From Streptomyces sp. NBC_00083 (lineage in GTDB: Bacteria > Actinomycetota > Actinomycetes > Streptomycetales > Streptomycetaceae), in the NCBI RefSeq assembly GCF_026343295.1, contig NZ_JAPELY010000002.1:620001-684000 (forward strand): DNA of 64,000 nt. The letters are read 5' to 3'. Positions within the stretch are counted from its first letter, which is position 1. Every line of letters begins with the position of its first letter. Below, piece after piece: positions 26,612-36,060 of the stretch. The position numbers were made by a program, and so were the translations under genes. Below the pieces are notes generated by a model, which worked only from the letters and a program-made list of their open reading frames with translations, searched no databases and was not told where the DNA came from.

Positions 26612-27679
26612 TCAGCGCAGCCGGGGGCGGATCTGTTCGGTGAAGAAGACTTCTTTCTGATCACCCGTCAAGTGACAGGCGGAGCCGCGTCGTTCACCCT
26701 CCGGCAGCGTGGGCCGCACGGTGTGGCAGGCGCCCGCCGGCGCCTCGTCGGTGAAGCCGCACCGCGGATGGAACGGGCAGCCGGGCGGTGGCGAGAGCAG
26801 GCTCGGCGGGGCGCCGGGGATCGGCACCAGCGGGATGTCCACGGAGGAGTCGAGCCGCGGGATCGAGCTGATCAGGCCCCAGCTGTACGGGTGCTGGGGG
26901 TGGTGCATGACCTCCCTGACCGTGCCGCGCTCCACGCACCGGCCGGCGTACATCACCATCACGTCGTCGGCGGTCTTGGTGATCACCCCCAGGTCGTGGG
27001 TGATGATGATGATCGCCGCGCCGGTCTCCTGCTGGAGGTCCTTGAGCAGATCGAGGATCTGCGCCTGGACGGTGACGTCGAGCGCGGTGGTCGGCTCGTC
27101 GGCGATGACCAGCTCCGGGTCGCAGACCAGTGCCATCGCGATCATCGCGCGCTGGCGCATGCCGCCGGAGAACTGGTGCGGATAGTCGTCGACACGCAGC
27201 TCGGGCTGCGGGATGCCGACCTTGCGCAGCATGTCCACGGCCCGTGCCCGCGCCTCGCGGCGGTTGGCGCCGGTGTGCTTCATGAAGGGCTCGGCTATCT
27301 GGCGGCCCACGGTGTAGAAGGGCGAGAGCGCGGCCAGCGAGTCCTGGAAGATCATCGCCATCTTCTTGCCGCGCAGCCGGTTCAGCTGCCGTTCGGAGGC
27401 GCCGGTCAGCTCCTGCCCGTCGAGCAGGATCTCGCCCTGGATCGTGGTGTTGCGCGGGTTGTGCAGACCCAGGACCGCGAGGTTGGTCACCGACTTGCCG
27501 GAGCCCGACTCGCCGACGATGCCGAGCGTGGAGCCGCGCTCCAGGTCGAAGGAGAGTCCGTCGACGGCCTTGACGGTGCCGTCCTCGGTGGCGAAATGGA
27601 CGTACAGGTCGCGGACCGAGAGGAAGGAGGAGGACCCTCGGGCCGCCGGTATGGCGGCGGTCTGGCTCAAGGTGGACAC
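26612..27679 (-). CDS. Oligopeptide ABC importer 3, ATPase (OppD type; bldKD-like)
   Basis: This 355-residue ATPase has Walker A GESGSGKS, signature FSGGMRQR, Walker B LVIADEPTTALD and the switch segment THDLGVITKTADD. The C-terminal extension carries CPFHPRCGF and two later Cys. It is more distant from the two tandem D-type ATPases than they are from each other, so this operon is not part of the same recent duplication. It starts 32 bases after the permease stop. Confidence 0.94.
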   Translation of the reverse strand: MSTLSQTAAIPAARGSSSFLSVRDLYVHFATEDGTVKAVDGLSFDLERGSTLGIVGESGSGKSVTNLAVLGLHNPRNTTIQGEILLDGQELTGASERQLNRLRGKKMAMIFQDSLAALSPFYTVGRQIAEPFMKHTGANRREARARAVDMLRKVGIPQPELRVDDYPHQFSGGMRQRAMIAMALVCDPELVIADEPTTALDVTVQAQILDLLKDLQQETGAAIIIITHDLGVITKTADDVMVMYAGRCVERGTVREVMHHPQHPYSWGLISSIPRLDSSVDIPLVPIPGAPPSLLSPPPGCPFHPRCGFTDEAPAGACHTVRPTLPEGERRGSACHLTGDQKEVFFTEQIRPRLR

Positions 27680-27711
27680 GGGCGGTTCTCCTGTGGGTGG
27701 GGCTGCGGCTG

Positions 27712-28689
27712 TCAGGCGAGCCTGATCCGGGGGTCGATGAAGGCGTACGCCATGTCGACGACGATGTTGCAGAGCACGATGAGGGTGGCGCCGATGAGCA
27801 TGACGGCCATCTCCAGCGGCAGGTCGCTGCGGAGGACGGCCTGCACCGCGAGGGTTCCGAGGCCGTGCAGGCTGAACGTCGCCTCGGTGATGATCGCGCC
27901 GCCGAGCACCGCGCTGAGGTCCACGCCGAAGATGGTGATGATGGTGGCCATCGCGCCGCGCAGGGCGTAGCGCAGGAAGACGTACCGCGACGACATGCCC
28001 TTGGCGCGGGCCGCCCTGATGTGGTCCTCGGACATCTGCTCGACCATCAACGACCGTGTCTGCCGGCTGTAGTTGGACCAGAAGATCACCGACATCACCA
28101 GACAGGGCAGGATCATTCCGCTGATCGATCCCATGGCGTCGTGTTTCCAGTCGACGTCATGGCCCCGGTCCAGCCAGCCCAGTTTGGTGGAGAGGAACAG
28201 GATCGCCAGCGGGCCGATGAAGTAGATCTGCACGGACTGGCCGAGCAGGGAGGTGGCGCTCGCGACGCGGTCGAAGACGGTGCCCTGGCGCCAGGCGGAG
28301 ACGAGACCGAGCCCGACACCGATGGTGAGGAAGACCGCCGCGCCGCCGACGGCGAGCGTCAGCGTGGTCGGATAGCTGTCGGAGATCTGCGACCAGACGG
28401 GCTGCTGGTTGGCGAAGGAGTAGCCGAAGCAGGGGGCGGGACAGTTCCCGATCGGCATGTGCCGGCCCGCGAATATGCCCACCATGTAATGCCAGTACTG
28501 CGTCCAGATCGGCAGGTCGAGGCCGAGGTTCTTGCGGATCAGGGCGACATTCTGCGGGTCGCATTGTTTTCCGCAGGAAAGCAGCGCCGGGTCGGCGGGC
28601 AGGAAGAAGAAGAGGAAATAGGTGATCATGCTGATCAGCAGCAGGATGACCACGGCACCGAGCACGCGGCGCACGAGGAAACGCAACAT
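27712..28689 (-). CDS. Oligopeptide ABC importer 3, permease (OppB type; bldKC-like)
   Basis: This is a 325-residue permease starting MLRFLVRRVLGAVVILLLISMITYFLFF. About six helices are predicted, and the coupling loop HIRAARAKGMSSRYVFLRYALR is present. The large first external loop contains four Cys (SCGKQC and NCPAPC) that could form disulfides. It is the third gene of its operon, separated from the binding-protein gene by a strong hairpin. Confidence 0.93.
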   Translation of the reverse strand: MLRFLVRRVLGAVVILLLISMITYFLFFFLPADPALLSCGKQCDPQNVALIRKNLGLDLPIWTQYWHYMVGIFAGRHMPIGNCPAPCFGYSFANQQPVWSQISDSYPTTLTLAVGGAAVFLTIGVGLGLVSAWRQGTVFDRVASATSLLGQSVQIYFIGPLAILFLSTKLGWLDRGHDVDWKHDAMGSISGMILPCLVMSVIFWSNYSRQTRSLMVEQMSEDHIRAARAKGMSSRYVFLRYALRGAMATIITIFGVDLSAVLGGAIITEATFSLHGLGTLAVQAVLRSDLPLEMAVMLIGATLIVLCNIVVDMAYAFIDPRIRLA

Positions 28690-28711
28690 CGGTTGACTCT
28701 TCCGTCGCTAA

Positions 28712-28746
28712 GCGGTTTCCCCGGCCCGTCCGGGGCCGGGGAAACC
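28712..28746 (-). terminator. Intercistronic hairpin between binding protein and permease (operon 3)
   Basis: A perfect 15-bp stem (arm CGGTTTCCCCGGCCC) encloses a five-base loop directly after the binding-protein stop at 28759. It lies at the same functional position as the hairpins of operons 1 and 2. Confidence 0.85.
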
Positions 28747-28758
28747 GAGCCGCAGATG

Positions 28759-30540
28759 CTATTGCTTCACGAAGATCGTGTTCGGGTTGACCGTCCCGTA
28801 GACCTGGTTGTAGGTCACGCCGCCGAGCCCGGAACCGTACAGGTTGAAGTACTTGTCGAAGATGAACGGAATCTGCGACGTGTCGGTCTTGAGCACGTAC
28901 TCGGAGAGCGTGCGCCACTCGTCCGCCTGCTTGGTCAGGTCCGTGATCTGGTTGATGCGGTCGATCTCGGAGTTGACCTTCGGGTCATTCAGGAACGAGT
29001 AGTTGTTGGTGCCGTCCGCCAGGTTGCGGCCGTCCAGGGTCGGCGGGATGACCGTCGAGCCGCTCGGCCAGTCGGCGCCCCAGCCGGTGCGGTACATGTC
29101 GTAGGGGGTGTCCACCTTGCCGACCACCGTGTAGTACGAGGTCGGGTCGATCGCCTTGCGGTCGACCTTGAAGCCGGCCTTCTGCAACGCGTTCTGGATG
29201 GTCAGCGTGACGTTGTCCCAGCGCGGGGTGTTCGCGTACGCCAGCGAGATCTTGTACGGGGTGGTGACGCCGGCCTCCTTCAGGAGGTCGAGCGACTTCT
29301 GCGGGTCACCCATGGGCTTGGCGAGCTTGCCGAACGGGTCGAACTTCTGCCAGCCGGCCACGGTCGGGCTGATCAGCGTGGTGCCGAGGTCGCCCTGCGC
29401 GCCGCCGCCGAACGCCTGCTGCACCTGCTGCATCGGGAAGGCGTAGGCCAGAGCCTGGCGGACCTTCGGGTCCTTGATGCGCTTGGTGTTGAGGTTGAAG
29501 ACCTCGACGTACGGCTGGTACTCGTTGACCGTCCGGCTCTTGTACTGCGGGTCCGAGGTCAGCGACTGCATCTTCGACGGGTCGGCCGAGCCCGACATGT
29601 TGATGGCGAACTTGTCGGTCCCGGTGTCCGCCGCGAGCCGGTTGGTGAGGCCCGGCTCCTGGATGCCGAGCTGGAACTCCCACTTGTCCGGGTAGGCGTT
29701 GCGGATCGGGTCCGTCTTCGGGTCCCAGTTGGTGTTGCGGACGAACGAGAGCGATTTGCCCGGCTGGTAGCTCGCGATCTTGTAGGGACCGGTGGAGACC
29801 GGGTGGTTGTTGTACTTCTGCTTGTCGTCCTTGGCCTTCGGCACCGGCGAGATGTTGGGCATCGCCATCGCGTACGGCGTGTCCGCGTGCGGCTTGAGGA
29901 AGTGGAAGACGATCGTCTTGGCGTCAGGGGTGGAGATCAGGCTGTCCGGGATCTCCTTGCCGTCGTACGGCCCCGTGTACTGCTTGCGGTAGTCGTCGCC
30001 GTAGATCCACTTCTGGACGTACTGCGGGCCCTGCGTCTGGTAGTCCGCGAAGAGCCGCTCGATGCCGTACTTGACGTCCTTCGCGGTGATCGGCGTGCCG
30101 TCCTCGAACTTCACCCCGTCCTTCAGGGTGTACGTCCAGGTCTTCGAGCCGTCGGACGGGGTGCCCGCGTCGGTCGCGAGATCGCCGACGACGGTGGTCT
30201 TGCCGGTCTTCGGGTCGACCTTGTAACCGGTGAGCGAGCGGTTGTAGAGCAGCTGCACCGACAGCTGGTCGCTCACGTACTGCTGGCCCGGGTCGAGGTA
30301 GTCGAAGCCCGCCTGGTCGAGGCTGTAGGCGGTGCCGCCCTTCTTCGCACCGGCGACATCGACGGCCGGGCCGGTCGAGTCCGCCTTGGTGCCCACGCCG
30401 AAGTTCTGGACCTCGGCCTTCTTGCCCGAGTCCGGGCCCGAGCCGTTGTCGGTGGCGCCGCCGCTGCTGCACGCGGCCGTCAGCGCCAGGGCCCCCACCG
30501 CCAGAACCGCGGAAACCTGGCGCGCCTTGTTTATTCTCAT
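28759..30540 (-). CDS. Oligopeptide ABC importer 3, substrate-binding lipoprotein (bldKB-like)
   Basis: This is a 593-residue SBP_bac_5 lipoprotein; its signal peptide MRINKARQVSAVLAVGALAL is followed by the lipobox TAAC. The ATG at 30538-30540 has GGCAGGA upstream; the longer open frame continues into the permease in another frame and is spurious. Family blocks include GVKFEDGTPITAKDVKYGIER and HPVSTGPYKIASY. It is the second gene of its operon, between two permease genes. That order (permease, lipoprotein, permease, ATPase, ATPase) is the one known for bldKA-E of S. coelicolor, an importer required for aerial mycelium formation. Orthology is inferred from order and location only. Confidence 0.92.
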   Translation of the reverse strand: MRINKARQVSAVLAVGALALTAACSSGGATDNGSGPDSGKKAEVQNFGVGTKADSTGPAVDVAGAKKGGTAYSLDQAGFDYLDPGQQYVSDQLSVQLLYNRSLTGYKVDPKTGKTTVVGDLATDAGTPSDGSKTWTYTLKDGVKFEDGTPITAKDVKYGIERLFADYQTQGPQYVQKWIYGDDYRKQYTGPYDGKEIPDSLISTPDAKTIVFHFLKPHADTPYAMAMPNISPVPKAKDDKQKYNNHPVSTGPYKIASYQPGKSLSFVRNTNWDPKTDPIRNAYPDKWEFQLGIQEPGLTNRLAADTGTDKFAINMSGSADPSKMQSLTSDPQYKSRTVNEYQPYVEVFNLNTKRIKDPKVRQALAYAFPMQQVQQAFGGGAQGDLGTTLISPTVAGWQKFDPFGKLAKPMGDPQKSLDLLKEAGVTTPYKISLAYANTPRWDNVTLTIQNALQKAGFKVDRKAIDPTSYYTVVGKVDTPYDMYRTGWGADWPSGSTVIPPTLDGRNLADGTNNYSFLNDPKVNSEIDRINQITDLTKQADEWRTLSEYVLKTDTSQIPFIFDKYFNLYGSGLGGVTYNQVYGTVNPNTIFVKQ

Positions 30541-30569
30541 GGATTCCTGCCTGTCAGGATGATCGGAAT

Positions 30570-31607
30570 TCAGCGCACGGTCTTGGGGTCGAGAGCGTCC
30601 CGGACCGAATCCCCGAGCAGGTTGAACGCGACGACGAAGACGACCATCGCGATGCCGGGGAAGAACATGAAGGTCAGGTCGGAGTCGTAGTACGTGGCAC
30701 CGGCCTGGAAGAGCAGCCCCCAGTCGGGGGTGGGGTTGTGCACCCCGACGCCGAGGTAGGAGAGCCCGGCCTCCGCGGTCACGTTCACCGGCAGCAGCAG
30801 CGTCGCCTGCACGAGCACGGTCGACCAGATGTTGGGCAGCAGCTCCTTGCGGATGATCCGCCACCCCGACGCGCCGCTGAGCCGGGCCGCCTCGATGAAC
30901 TCGCGTTCGCGCAGCGACAGCACCTGGGCCCGGATGAGCCGGCCCATCGTCATCCAGCCGAGGAGCAGCTGCACCAGGATCAGCGCGACGACGCGGACGT
31001 ACGTCGGCTCCTCCTCGGTGGGCGAGACGAACAGGGCCACGATGACCGGGGTGAACGCGATGAAGAACAGCTGGGCGGGGAAGGACAGCATCAGGTCCGA
31101 GAACCGGCCGACGAAGTAGTCGGTCCTGCCGCCCATGTACCCCTGCACCAGCCCCACGAGCACACCGATGATCACCGCGACCACGGTCACCGCGAGCGCG
31201 ATGAGCAGCGAGGTGCGGATGCCGTAGATCAACAAGGTGAAGACGTCACGTCCCAGCCGCGGTTCGACGCCGAACCAGAACTCGCCGTCGACCCCGCCGT
31301 TGGGTTTGAGCGGAATGCCGTAACTGTTCAGCAGTCCGCGGTCCTGCCCGTACAGCTGATACGGGTCCTTGCCGTACAGCTTGGAGATGAGCGGAGCGGC
31401 CACCGCGACGAAGATGAATCCGAGAACCGTCAGGGCGCACAGGATTCCGACTTTGTCGCGTTTGAACCTGACCCACGCAAGACGTCCGGGCGAACGTCCG
31501 ACGAGTTCACTCGTCTTTACGTCTATACCACCGTCAGGGGTGGGTCCGTCGCCCTCTCCGGAAAGTGGATCGGTCGGCTCCATGGCAGCTCTTGTGGAAC
31601 TAGACAT
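30570..31607 (-). CDS. Oligopeptide ABC importer 3, permease (OppC type; bldKA-like)
   Basis: This 345-residue permease begins with a 45-residue hydrophilic tail, followed by the segment AWVRFKRDKVGILCALTVLGFIF. The EAA loop FIEAARLSGASGWRIIRKELLPN and the LSYLGVGVHNPTPDWG end are present. Its position as first gene, ahead of the lipoprotein gene, is unusual for peptide importers and matches bldKA. The stop lies 29 bases before the lipoprotein start. Confidence 0.92.
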   Translation of the reverse strand: MSSSTRAAMEPTDPLSGEGDGPTPDGGIDVKTSELVGRSPGRLAWVRFKRDKVGILCALTVLGFIFVAVAAPLISKLYGKDPYQLYGQDRGLLNSYGIPLKPNGGVDGEFWFGVEPRLGRDVFTLLIYGIRTSLLIALAVTVVAVIIGVLVGLVQGYMGGRTDYFVGRFSDLMLSFPAQLFFIAFTPVIVALFVSPTEEEPTYVRVVALILVQLLLGWMTMGRLIRAQVLSLREREFIEAARLSGASGWRIIRKELLPNIWSTVLVQATLLLPVNVTAEAGLSYLGVGVHNPTPDWGLLFQAGATYYDSDLTFMFFPGIAMVVFVVAFNLLGDSVRDALDPKTVR

Positions 31608-31961
31608 TTCGCATTGCCCCCCGCGCCGGAAGGTTTCATCAGAGCCGAGTGGCGTCCTTTGTTGATCGGAAGATTCAACCGTCCGGCGGTGGCCGTCAAG
31701 GGGTTTGAGCAGGCCGAGTAGAACTCATCGGTTAACTTGGCTCAAGATTTTCGTCTTTGGTGCGGGCGCGTGCTTGACAGCCTTCCGGCATACCCGGAAT
31801 CTGGCGCTAAATGCCCATCAAATTCCTTAACACGCAGGGAACTTGACGGTTGTGTCCCCGCTATGCGAACACGCCGTGATGGGCACCGTACGGCGGGCCG
31901 CTCCCGCGGCCGTCCGGGGCGCCTTCGCGCGGGCCGGCCGGCCGCCGGGCAGAGGTACCGG
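31608..31961. other. Intergenic region between the S9 peptidase and importer operon 3
   Basis: This gap of 354 bases contains no supportable gene. Both neighbours are on the minus strand, so it should hold the end of the peptidase transcript and the promoter of operon 3. Bases 31650-31860 are AT-richer. TTGACGG words occur on the minus strand, but no convincing -10 partner is at standard spacing. A GGGCCGGCCGGCC palindrome-like stretch near 31930 could terminate the peptidase transcript. Confidence 0.45.
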
Positions 31962-34133
31962 CTAGCCGCGCGGGACCCCCAAGGACCTTCGCAGGAAGTC
32001 CACTTGGAGCACCAACAGGTTTTCGGCGACCTGCTCCTGCGGGGTCATGTGCGTCACCCCGGTGAGCGGGAGCACCTCGTGCGGATGGCCCGCGGCCAGC
32101 AGGGCGGAGGACAGGCGCAGCGAGTGCGCCACCACCACGTTGTCGTCGGCCATGCCGTGGATGACCATGAGGGGCCGGGCCGGCTTCGCCGGACGCACCA
32201 ACTGGCCTTCGGATACCAGGGAGTTGGCGGCGTAGACCTCGGGGTTCTCGGCCGGCAGTCCCAAGTACCGCTCCGTGTAATGGGTGTCGTACAGTTCCCA
32301 GTCCGTCACCGGGGCGCCCGCGATCCCGGCGTGGAAGACGTCGGGGCGCCGCAGCACGGCGAGCGCGGAGAGGTAGCCCCCGAAGGACCAGCCCCGCATC
32401 GCCACCCGGCCGAGGTCCAGGGGGTAGGCGCCGGCCAGGCCGTGCAGCGCCTCGATCTGGTCGTCGAGGGCGAGCGTGAAGTCGTCCCTGACCGACTTCT
32501 CCCACGCCGGGGAGCGGCCCGGAGTGCCGCGGCCGTCGGCTACCACCACGGCGAATCCCTGGTCGGCCAGCCACTGCGAGGCGAGGTGCGCGTTCTGCGC
32601 GGCCAGCACCCGCTGTCCGTGCGGTCCGCCGTACGGATCCATCAGTACGGGCAGCGGACCGTCGGCCTCCCGGTAGTGGGATGGAAGCAGCACGGCGCAC
32701 GGGATGCGCTGTGCGCCCCCTTCCGTCAGCCGGAGCCGCGGCGAGAGACCCGGCGTCGCGGCATATGACACGATCCTGGCCAGTTCCTTGCCGTCCCGCA
32801 TCACCCGGGCGGCTGTCCCCGGGCGGTCGGACCGCGCCGAGTTCACCACGGTGACCGCGCCGGATCGCACCGCGGAGTGCACTCCGGGCCCGTCCGAGAC
32901 GCGTTCCATGCCCAGCTCATTGACCCGGTACACATGGATCTCGCCGATTTCGGAGGCGCCGGGTCCGGCGGCGGTCGCCTCGCGCCCGGCGGACGCGGAG
33001 ATCAGCACATCGCCCTCGCCGATGTCGAGCACCGCCCTGACGTGCAACCGCGTCCCGGTCAGCGTCCGGTCGCCCACGGCGAGCACCCGCGCCCCGCCCT
33101 CGTCGGCGATCCGCACGAGACGGCCGTCCGGCGCCCAGGCCGGTACGCCCGGGTGGAGTTCGAGCCAGTCGGGGTCCTCGTCGACGTGCACGGTCCGGGT
33201 CGTACCCGAGGCGGGGTCCACGGCGAGATGGAGCTGGGTGCGCTGGTCCCGGGACTGCACGAGCAGCAGCGGCGCCCCGTCGGACGACCAGTGCACGCTC
33301 GCGAGATAGGGGAGGCGGGCCCGGTCCCAGACCACCTCGGTGCGGGCGCCGTCCAGGGCGTACAGGAAGAGCCGCACCTCGGCGTTGGGGGTGCCGGCGG
33401 CCGGATAGGCGACCCGCGCGGGCTCCTGGCCCGGGTTGGCCGGGTCGGCGATCCACCAGCGGCGCACCGGCGCCTCGTCCGCGCGGGCCACCAGCAGCCG
33501 GTCCGAATCCGGGCTCCACCAGTGGCCGCGCGAGCGCGACATCTCCTCCGCGGCGATGAACTCCGCTAGTCCGTACGTCACTTCGGCCGCCTCGGGCTCC
33601 GCGAGCGCGCGGTCGTCCTCGCCCTCGGCCCCCACGACCCGCAGCGCGCCCCCCGCCACATAGGCCACATGGCGCCCGTCGGGGGAGGGGCGGGGGTCCA
33701 GCACCGGTCCGGGCACGGCCAGTTCGCGCGCCGTGCCGGCCCGCAGCTCGGCCGTGAAGAGCCGCCCGGAGAGCGCGAAGGCGGCCAGCTCGACCGCGGC
33801 GTCGGTGGCGTAGCCGACGATTCCGGCCGAACCCTCCCTGCTGCGCTCGCGCCGCGCCCGCTCCTGCGCGGAGAGCTGCTCGCCGTCACCGCCGAGCAGG
33901 GCGCCGGGATCCGCCGCGAGGCGCTCCGTACCCCCGCGCACCAGGTCAAGCACCCAGAGCAGATGGCTGCGTTCGGTGCCCGACGCAGAGCGGAGGAAGA
34001 CGACCCGCTCACCGTCGGGCGAGACGGTGAAGGCGCGGGGCGCACCGAGGGTGAAGCGCTGGGTGCGTGCTGAGTGCCGGGGGAAGGAGAGCTGCCCGGG
34101 GCCCTTGTGGTCTGTGGATGCGGTGGTCGTCAT
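31962..34133 (-). CDS. S9 family serine peptidase (dipeptidyl-peptidase IV-like)
   Basis: This 723-residue cytoplasmic-looking protein has an N-terminal DPP_N-type beta-propeller region (about residues 20-460) and a C-terminal alpha/beta-hydrolase domain. The nucleophile elbow is GWSFGGY (Ser about residue 583), the Asp lies in the segment HGMADDNVVV, and the His is in GVTHMT. No signal peptide is visible. Family members trim short peptides, often after Pro or Ala. It sits upstream of a peptide importer in the same direction, so degradation of imported peptides is a reasonable inference. It is a conceivable, unproven leader peptidase for the nearby ribosomal peptide. Confidence 0.92.
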   Translation of the reverse strand: MTTTASTDHKGPGQLSFPRHSARTQRFTLGAPRAFTVSPDGERVVFLRSASGTERSHLLWVLDLVRGGTERLAADPGALLGGDGEQLSAQERARRERSREGSAGIVGYATDAAVELAAFALSGRLFTAELRAGTARELAVPGPVLDPRPSPDGRHVAYVAGGALRVVGAEGEDDRALAEPEAAEVTYGLAEFIAAEEMSRSRGHWWSPDSDRLLVARADEAPVRRWWIADPANPGQEPARVAYPAAGTPNAEVRLFLYALDGARTEVVWDRARLPYLASVHWSSDGAPLLLVQSRDQRTQLHLAVDPASGTTRTVHVDEDPDWLELHPGVPAWAPDGRLVRIADEGGARVLAVGDRTLTGTRLHVRAVLDIGEGDVLISASAGREATAAGPGASEIGEIHVYRVNELGMERVSDGPGVHSAVRSGAVTVVNSARSDRPGTAARVMRDGKELARIVSYAATPGLSPRLRLTEGGAQRIPCAVLLPSHYREADGPLPVLMDPYGGPHGQRVLAAQNAHLASQWLADQGFAVVVADGRGTPGRSPAWEKSVRDDFTLALDDQIEALHGLAGAYPLDLGRVAMRGWSFGGYLSALAVLRRPDVFHAGIAGAPVTDWELYDTHYTERYLGLPAENPEVYAANSLVSEGQLVRPAKPARPLMVIHGMADDNVVVAHSLRLSSALLAAGHPHEVLPLTGVTHMTPQEQVAENLLVLQVDFLRRSLGVPRG

Positions 34134-34322
34134 GAGGGGAACCTAGTCCGGCACCGCGCGAGCCGCTCGGGCACGAGCCTCGTGCGCCCCTCGTGCGCCC
34201 ATGCCCCGATCAATGCGTTCCCACGGATAGTTATGATCCGTAGCGCTCAGTGGGTATCAACCCGCTGGCTGTACGCACTGCTGGGTCCGTCCGCCCACCG
34301 GAACAGATGGAGGTGAACCGCC

Positions 34323-34517
34323 GTGGCACTCTCGATTTCGGCGGTGGTGCTGCTGGCGATCGTCGTCTTCCTGCTGGTCCGGAAATCCGGGCTGAAGGGC
34401 GGACACGCGGCGATCTGCATCCTGCTCGGCTTCTATCTGGCGAGCTCGTCGATCGCCCCGACCATCAGCCAAGTCACCAGCAATGTGGCGGGGATGATCG
34501 GGGGGATCAAGTTCTAG
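34323..34517 (+). CDS. Small membrane protein of 64 residues
   Basis: The GTG start is well supported by GGAGGTGA seven bases upstream. The protein has one clear hydrophobic helix (ISAVVLLAIVVFLLV), a basic turn (RKSGLKGGH), and a second hydrophobic stretch (AAICILLGFYLASSSIA). The C-terminal tail is Gly/Ile-rich. It is a predicted two-helix membrane peptide of unknown function that lies divergently from the S9 peptidase. An inverted repeat ACGGAT-N7-ATCCGT at 34223-34241 lies in the promoter region about 80 bases upstream. Confidence 0.8.
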   Translation: MALSISAVVLLAIVVFLLVRKSGLKGGHAAICILLGFYLASSSIAPTISQVTSNVAGMIGGIKF

Positions 34518-34600
34518 CGGACACCCCCGCTCCGCCCTGATCGCGGCGGGCGGTCCGGCGCCGTCGGCACGCCCGGCCCCGGGCCTCGTAGGCTTGCCCC

Positions 34601-35488
34601 ATGTCGGAACTTCCCGCCCGCCGTCTGCTCCTGGTGCACGCGCACCCGGACGACGAGTCGATCAACAACGGCGCCACCATGGCCAAGTACGCCGCCGAGG
34701 GCGTGCACGTCACCCTGGTGACCTGCACGCTCGGCGAGGAGGGCGAGGTCATCCCGGCCGGGCTCGCCCACCTCGCACCCGACCGGGAGGGCGGGCTCGG
34801 CGGGTACCGGGCCGGCGAACTGGCCGCCGCGATGAAGGAACTCGGCGTCACCGACCACCGCTTCCTCGGCGGCCCCGGGCGGTACCACGACTCCGGGATG
34901 ATGGGCGTCGAGCAGAACCACCGCCCCGGCGCGTTCTGGAACACCGACGTGGACGAGGCCGCCGCGTCCCTCGTAGAGGTGATCCGTTCCGTGCGCCCCC
35001 AGGTGCTCGTCACCTACGACCCCGACGGCGGCTACGGCCACCCCGACCACATCCAGGCGCACCGGGTCGCGACCCGCGCCGCCGAACTCGCCGCCGATCC
35101 CGGCCACGGCCGCGACCGGGGCGAGCCGCACACCATCGCGAAGATCTACTGGAACCGCGTGCCCCGCCCGGTCGCCGAACGCGCCTTCGCCGAGCTGCGC
35201 GCCGCCGAACCGGACTTCCCGGGCATCGCGGCCATCGACGACGTACCGGGCGTGGTCGACGAGTCGGAGATCACGGCCGAGATCGACGGCAGCGCCCACG
35301 CGTCCGCCAAGTACGCCGCGATGCGCGCCCACGCGACCCAGATCGCCCTCCAGGAGCCCTACTTCGCGCTCTCCAACGATCTGGGCCAGCCGGTCTTCAC
35401 CACCGAGTACTACCAATTGGCGTCCGGTGTTTCCGGCGCCGCGGCCGGGCAGCGCGAGCGCGACCTGTTTGAAGGTGTGGACAAGTGA
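34601..35488 (+). CDS. mshB: Mycothiol biosynthesis deacetylase MshB
   Basis: This 295-residue zinc hydrolase removes the acetyl group from GlcNAc-Ins in the second committed step of mycothiol synthesis. The metal and catalytic motif HAHPDDESINN begins at about residue 12, and the third zinc ligand is in GGYGHPDHIQAHR. The segment TLGEEGEVIP is characteristic of MshB rather than of the S-conjugate amidase Mca. Its stop overlaps the start of the next gene (GTGA), so the two are co-translated. Confidence 0.95.
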   Translation: MSELPARRLLLVHAHPDDESINNGATMAKYAAEGVHVTLVTCTLGEEGEVIPAGLAHLAPDREGGLGGYRAGELAAAMKELGVTDHRFLGGPGRYHDSGMMGVEQNHRPGAFWNTDVDEAAASLVEVIRSVRPQVLVTYDPDGGYGHPDHIQAHRVATRAAELAADPGHGRDRGEPHTIAKIYWNRVPRPVAERAFAELRAAEPDFPGIAAIDDVPGVVDESEITAEIDGSAHASAKYAAMRAHATQIALQEPYFALSNDLGQPVFTTEYYQLASGVSGAAAGQRERDLFEGVDK

Positions 35489-35892
35489 GTAGTCGTACCG
35501 CCATGGATGACGCAAGGACGGGCGGCCGCGCGGCCCGCATCGCGCTGTACGCGCTGTTCGTCGTCCTCGGCGCGCTCGTCGCCGCCGCGGGCGCGCTGGT
35601 CCAGACGGCCTGGTTCCCGGGCGGCCTCCTGCTGTCCCTCGCCGGCGCCGTCGGCCTCTTCTGGACCGGCACCCAACTGATGGGCGGCCGGGGCGGAGTG
35701 GCCGCGCCCGCGGCCGGCTGGCTCGTCACCGTCGTTCTGCTCACCACCTCGCGCCCCGAGGGCGACTTCGTGTTCGGCGCCGGAATCGGCTCGTACGTCT
35801 TCCTCCTCGGCGGCATGGTCGGTGCTGTGATCTGCGCCACGATCGGCGGATTCGCGCAACCCGACGGCCCGGCCGGCCGACTGGGCAAGTGA
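35485..35892 (+). CDS. Small integral membrane protein (DUF6113-like)
   Basis: This 135-residue protein starts at a GTG that overlaps the mshB stop. Four transmembrane helices are predicted (IALYALFVVLGALVAAAGALV, GGLLLSLAGAVGLFW, AAGWLVTVVLLTTS and IGSYVFLLGGMVGAVICATI). It is conserved next to mshB in Streptomyces as far as I recall. The function is unknown. Confidence 0.8.
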   Translation: MSSRTAMDDARTGGRAARIALYALFVVLGALVAAAGALVQTAWFPGGLLLSLAGAVGLFWTGTQLMGGRGGVAAPAAGWLVTVVLLTTSRPEGDFVFGAGIGSYVFLLGGMVGAVICATIGGFAQPDGPAGRLGK

Positions 35893-36060
35893 CGTGCACG
35901 GCCCCCGCGACGCAGTAGAAGGGGACGGGGTGCGCCTTTCACGGCCCGCCCGGTACGCAAGGACGGCGGCCAGTATGGTGGTGCGCGCCGCCGAGCCGCC
36001 CGCACAGAAGGACCACACGAACCAAACCGGGTGGCGGAGCCAATCGGGAGAGAACCAGCC

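Noticed and set aside
27697..30690. Plus-strand frame of 997 codons opposite importer operon 3
   Set aside because: Antisense shadow of the lipoprotein and permease genes; no ribosome site and no recognisable domain.
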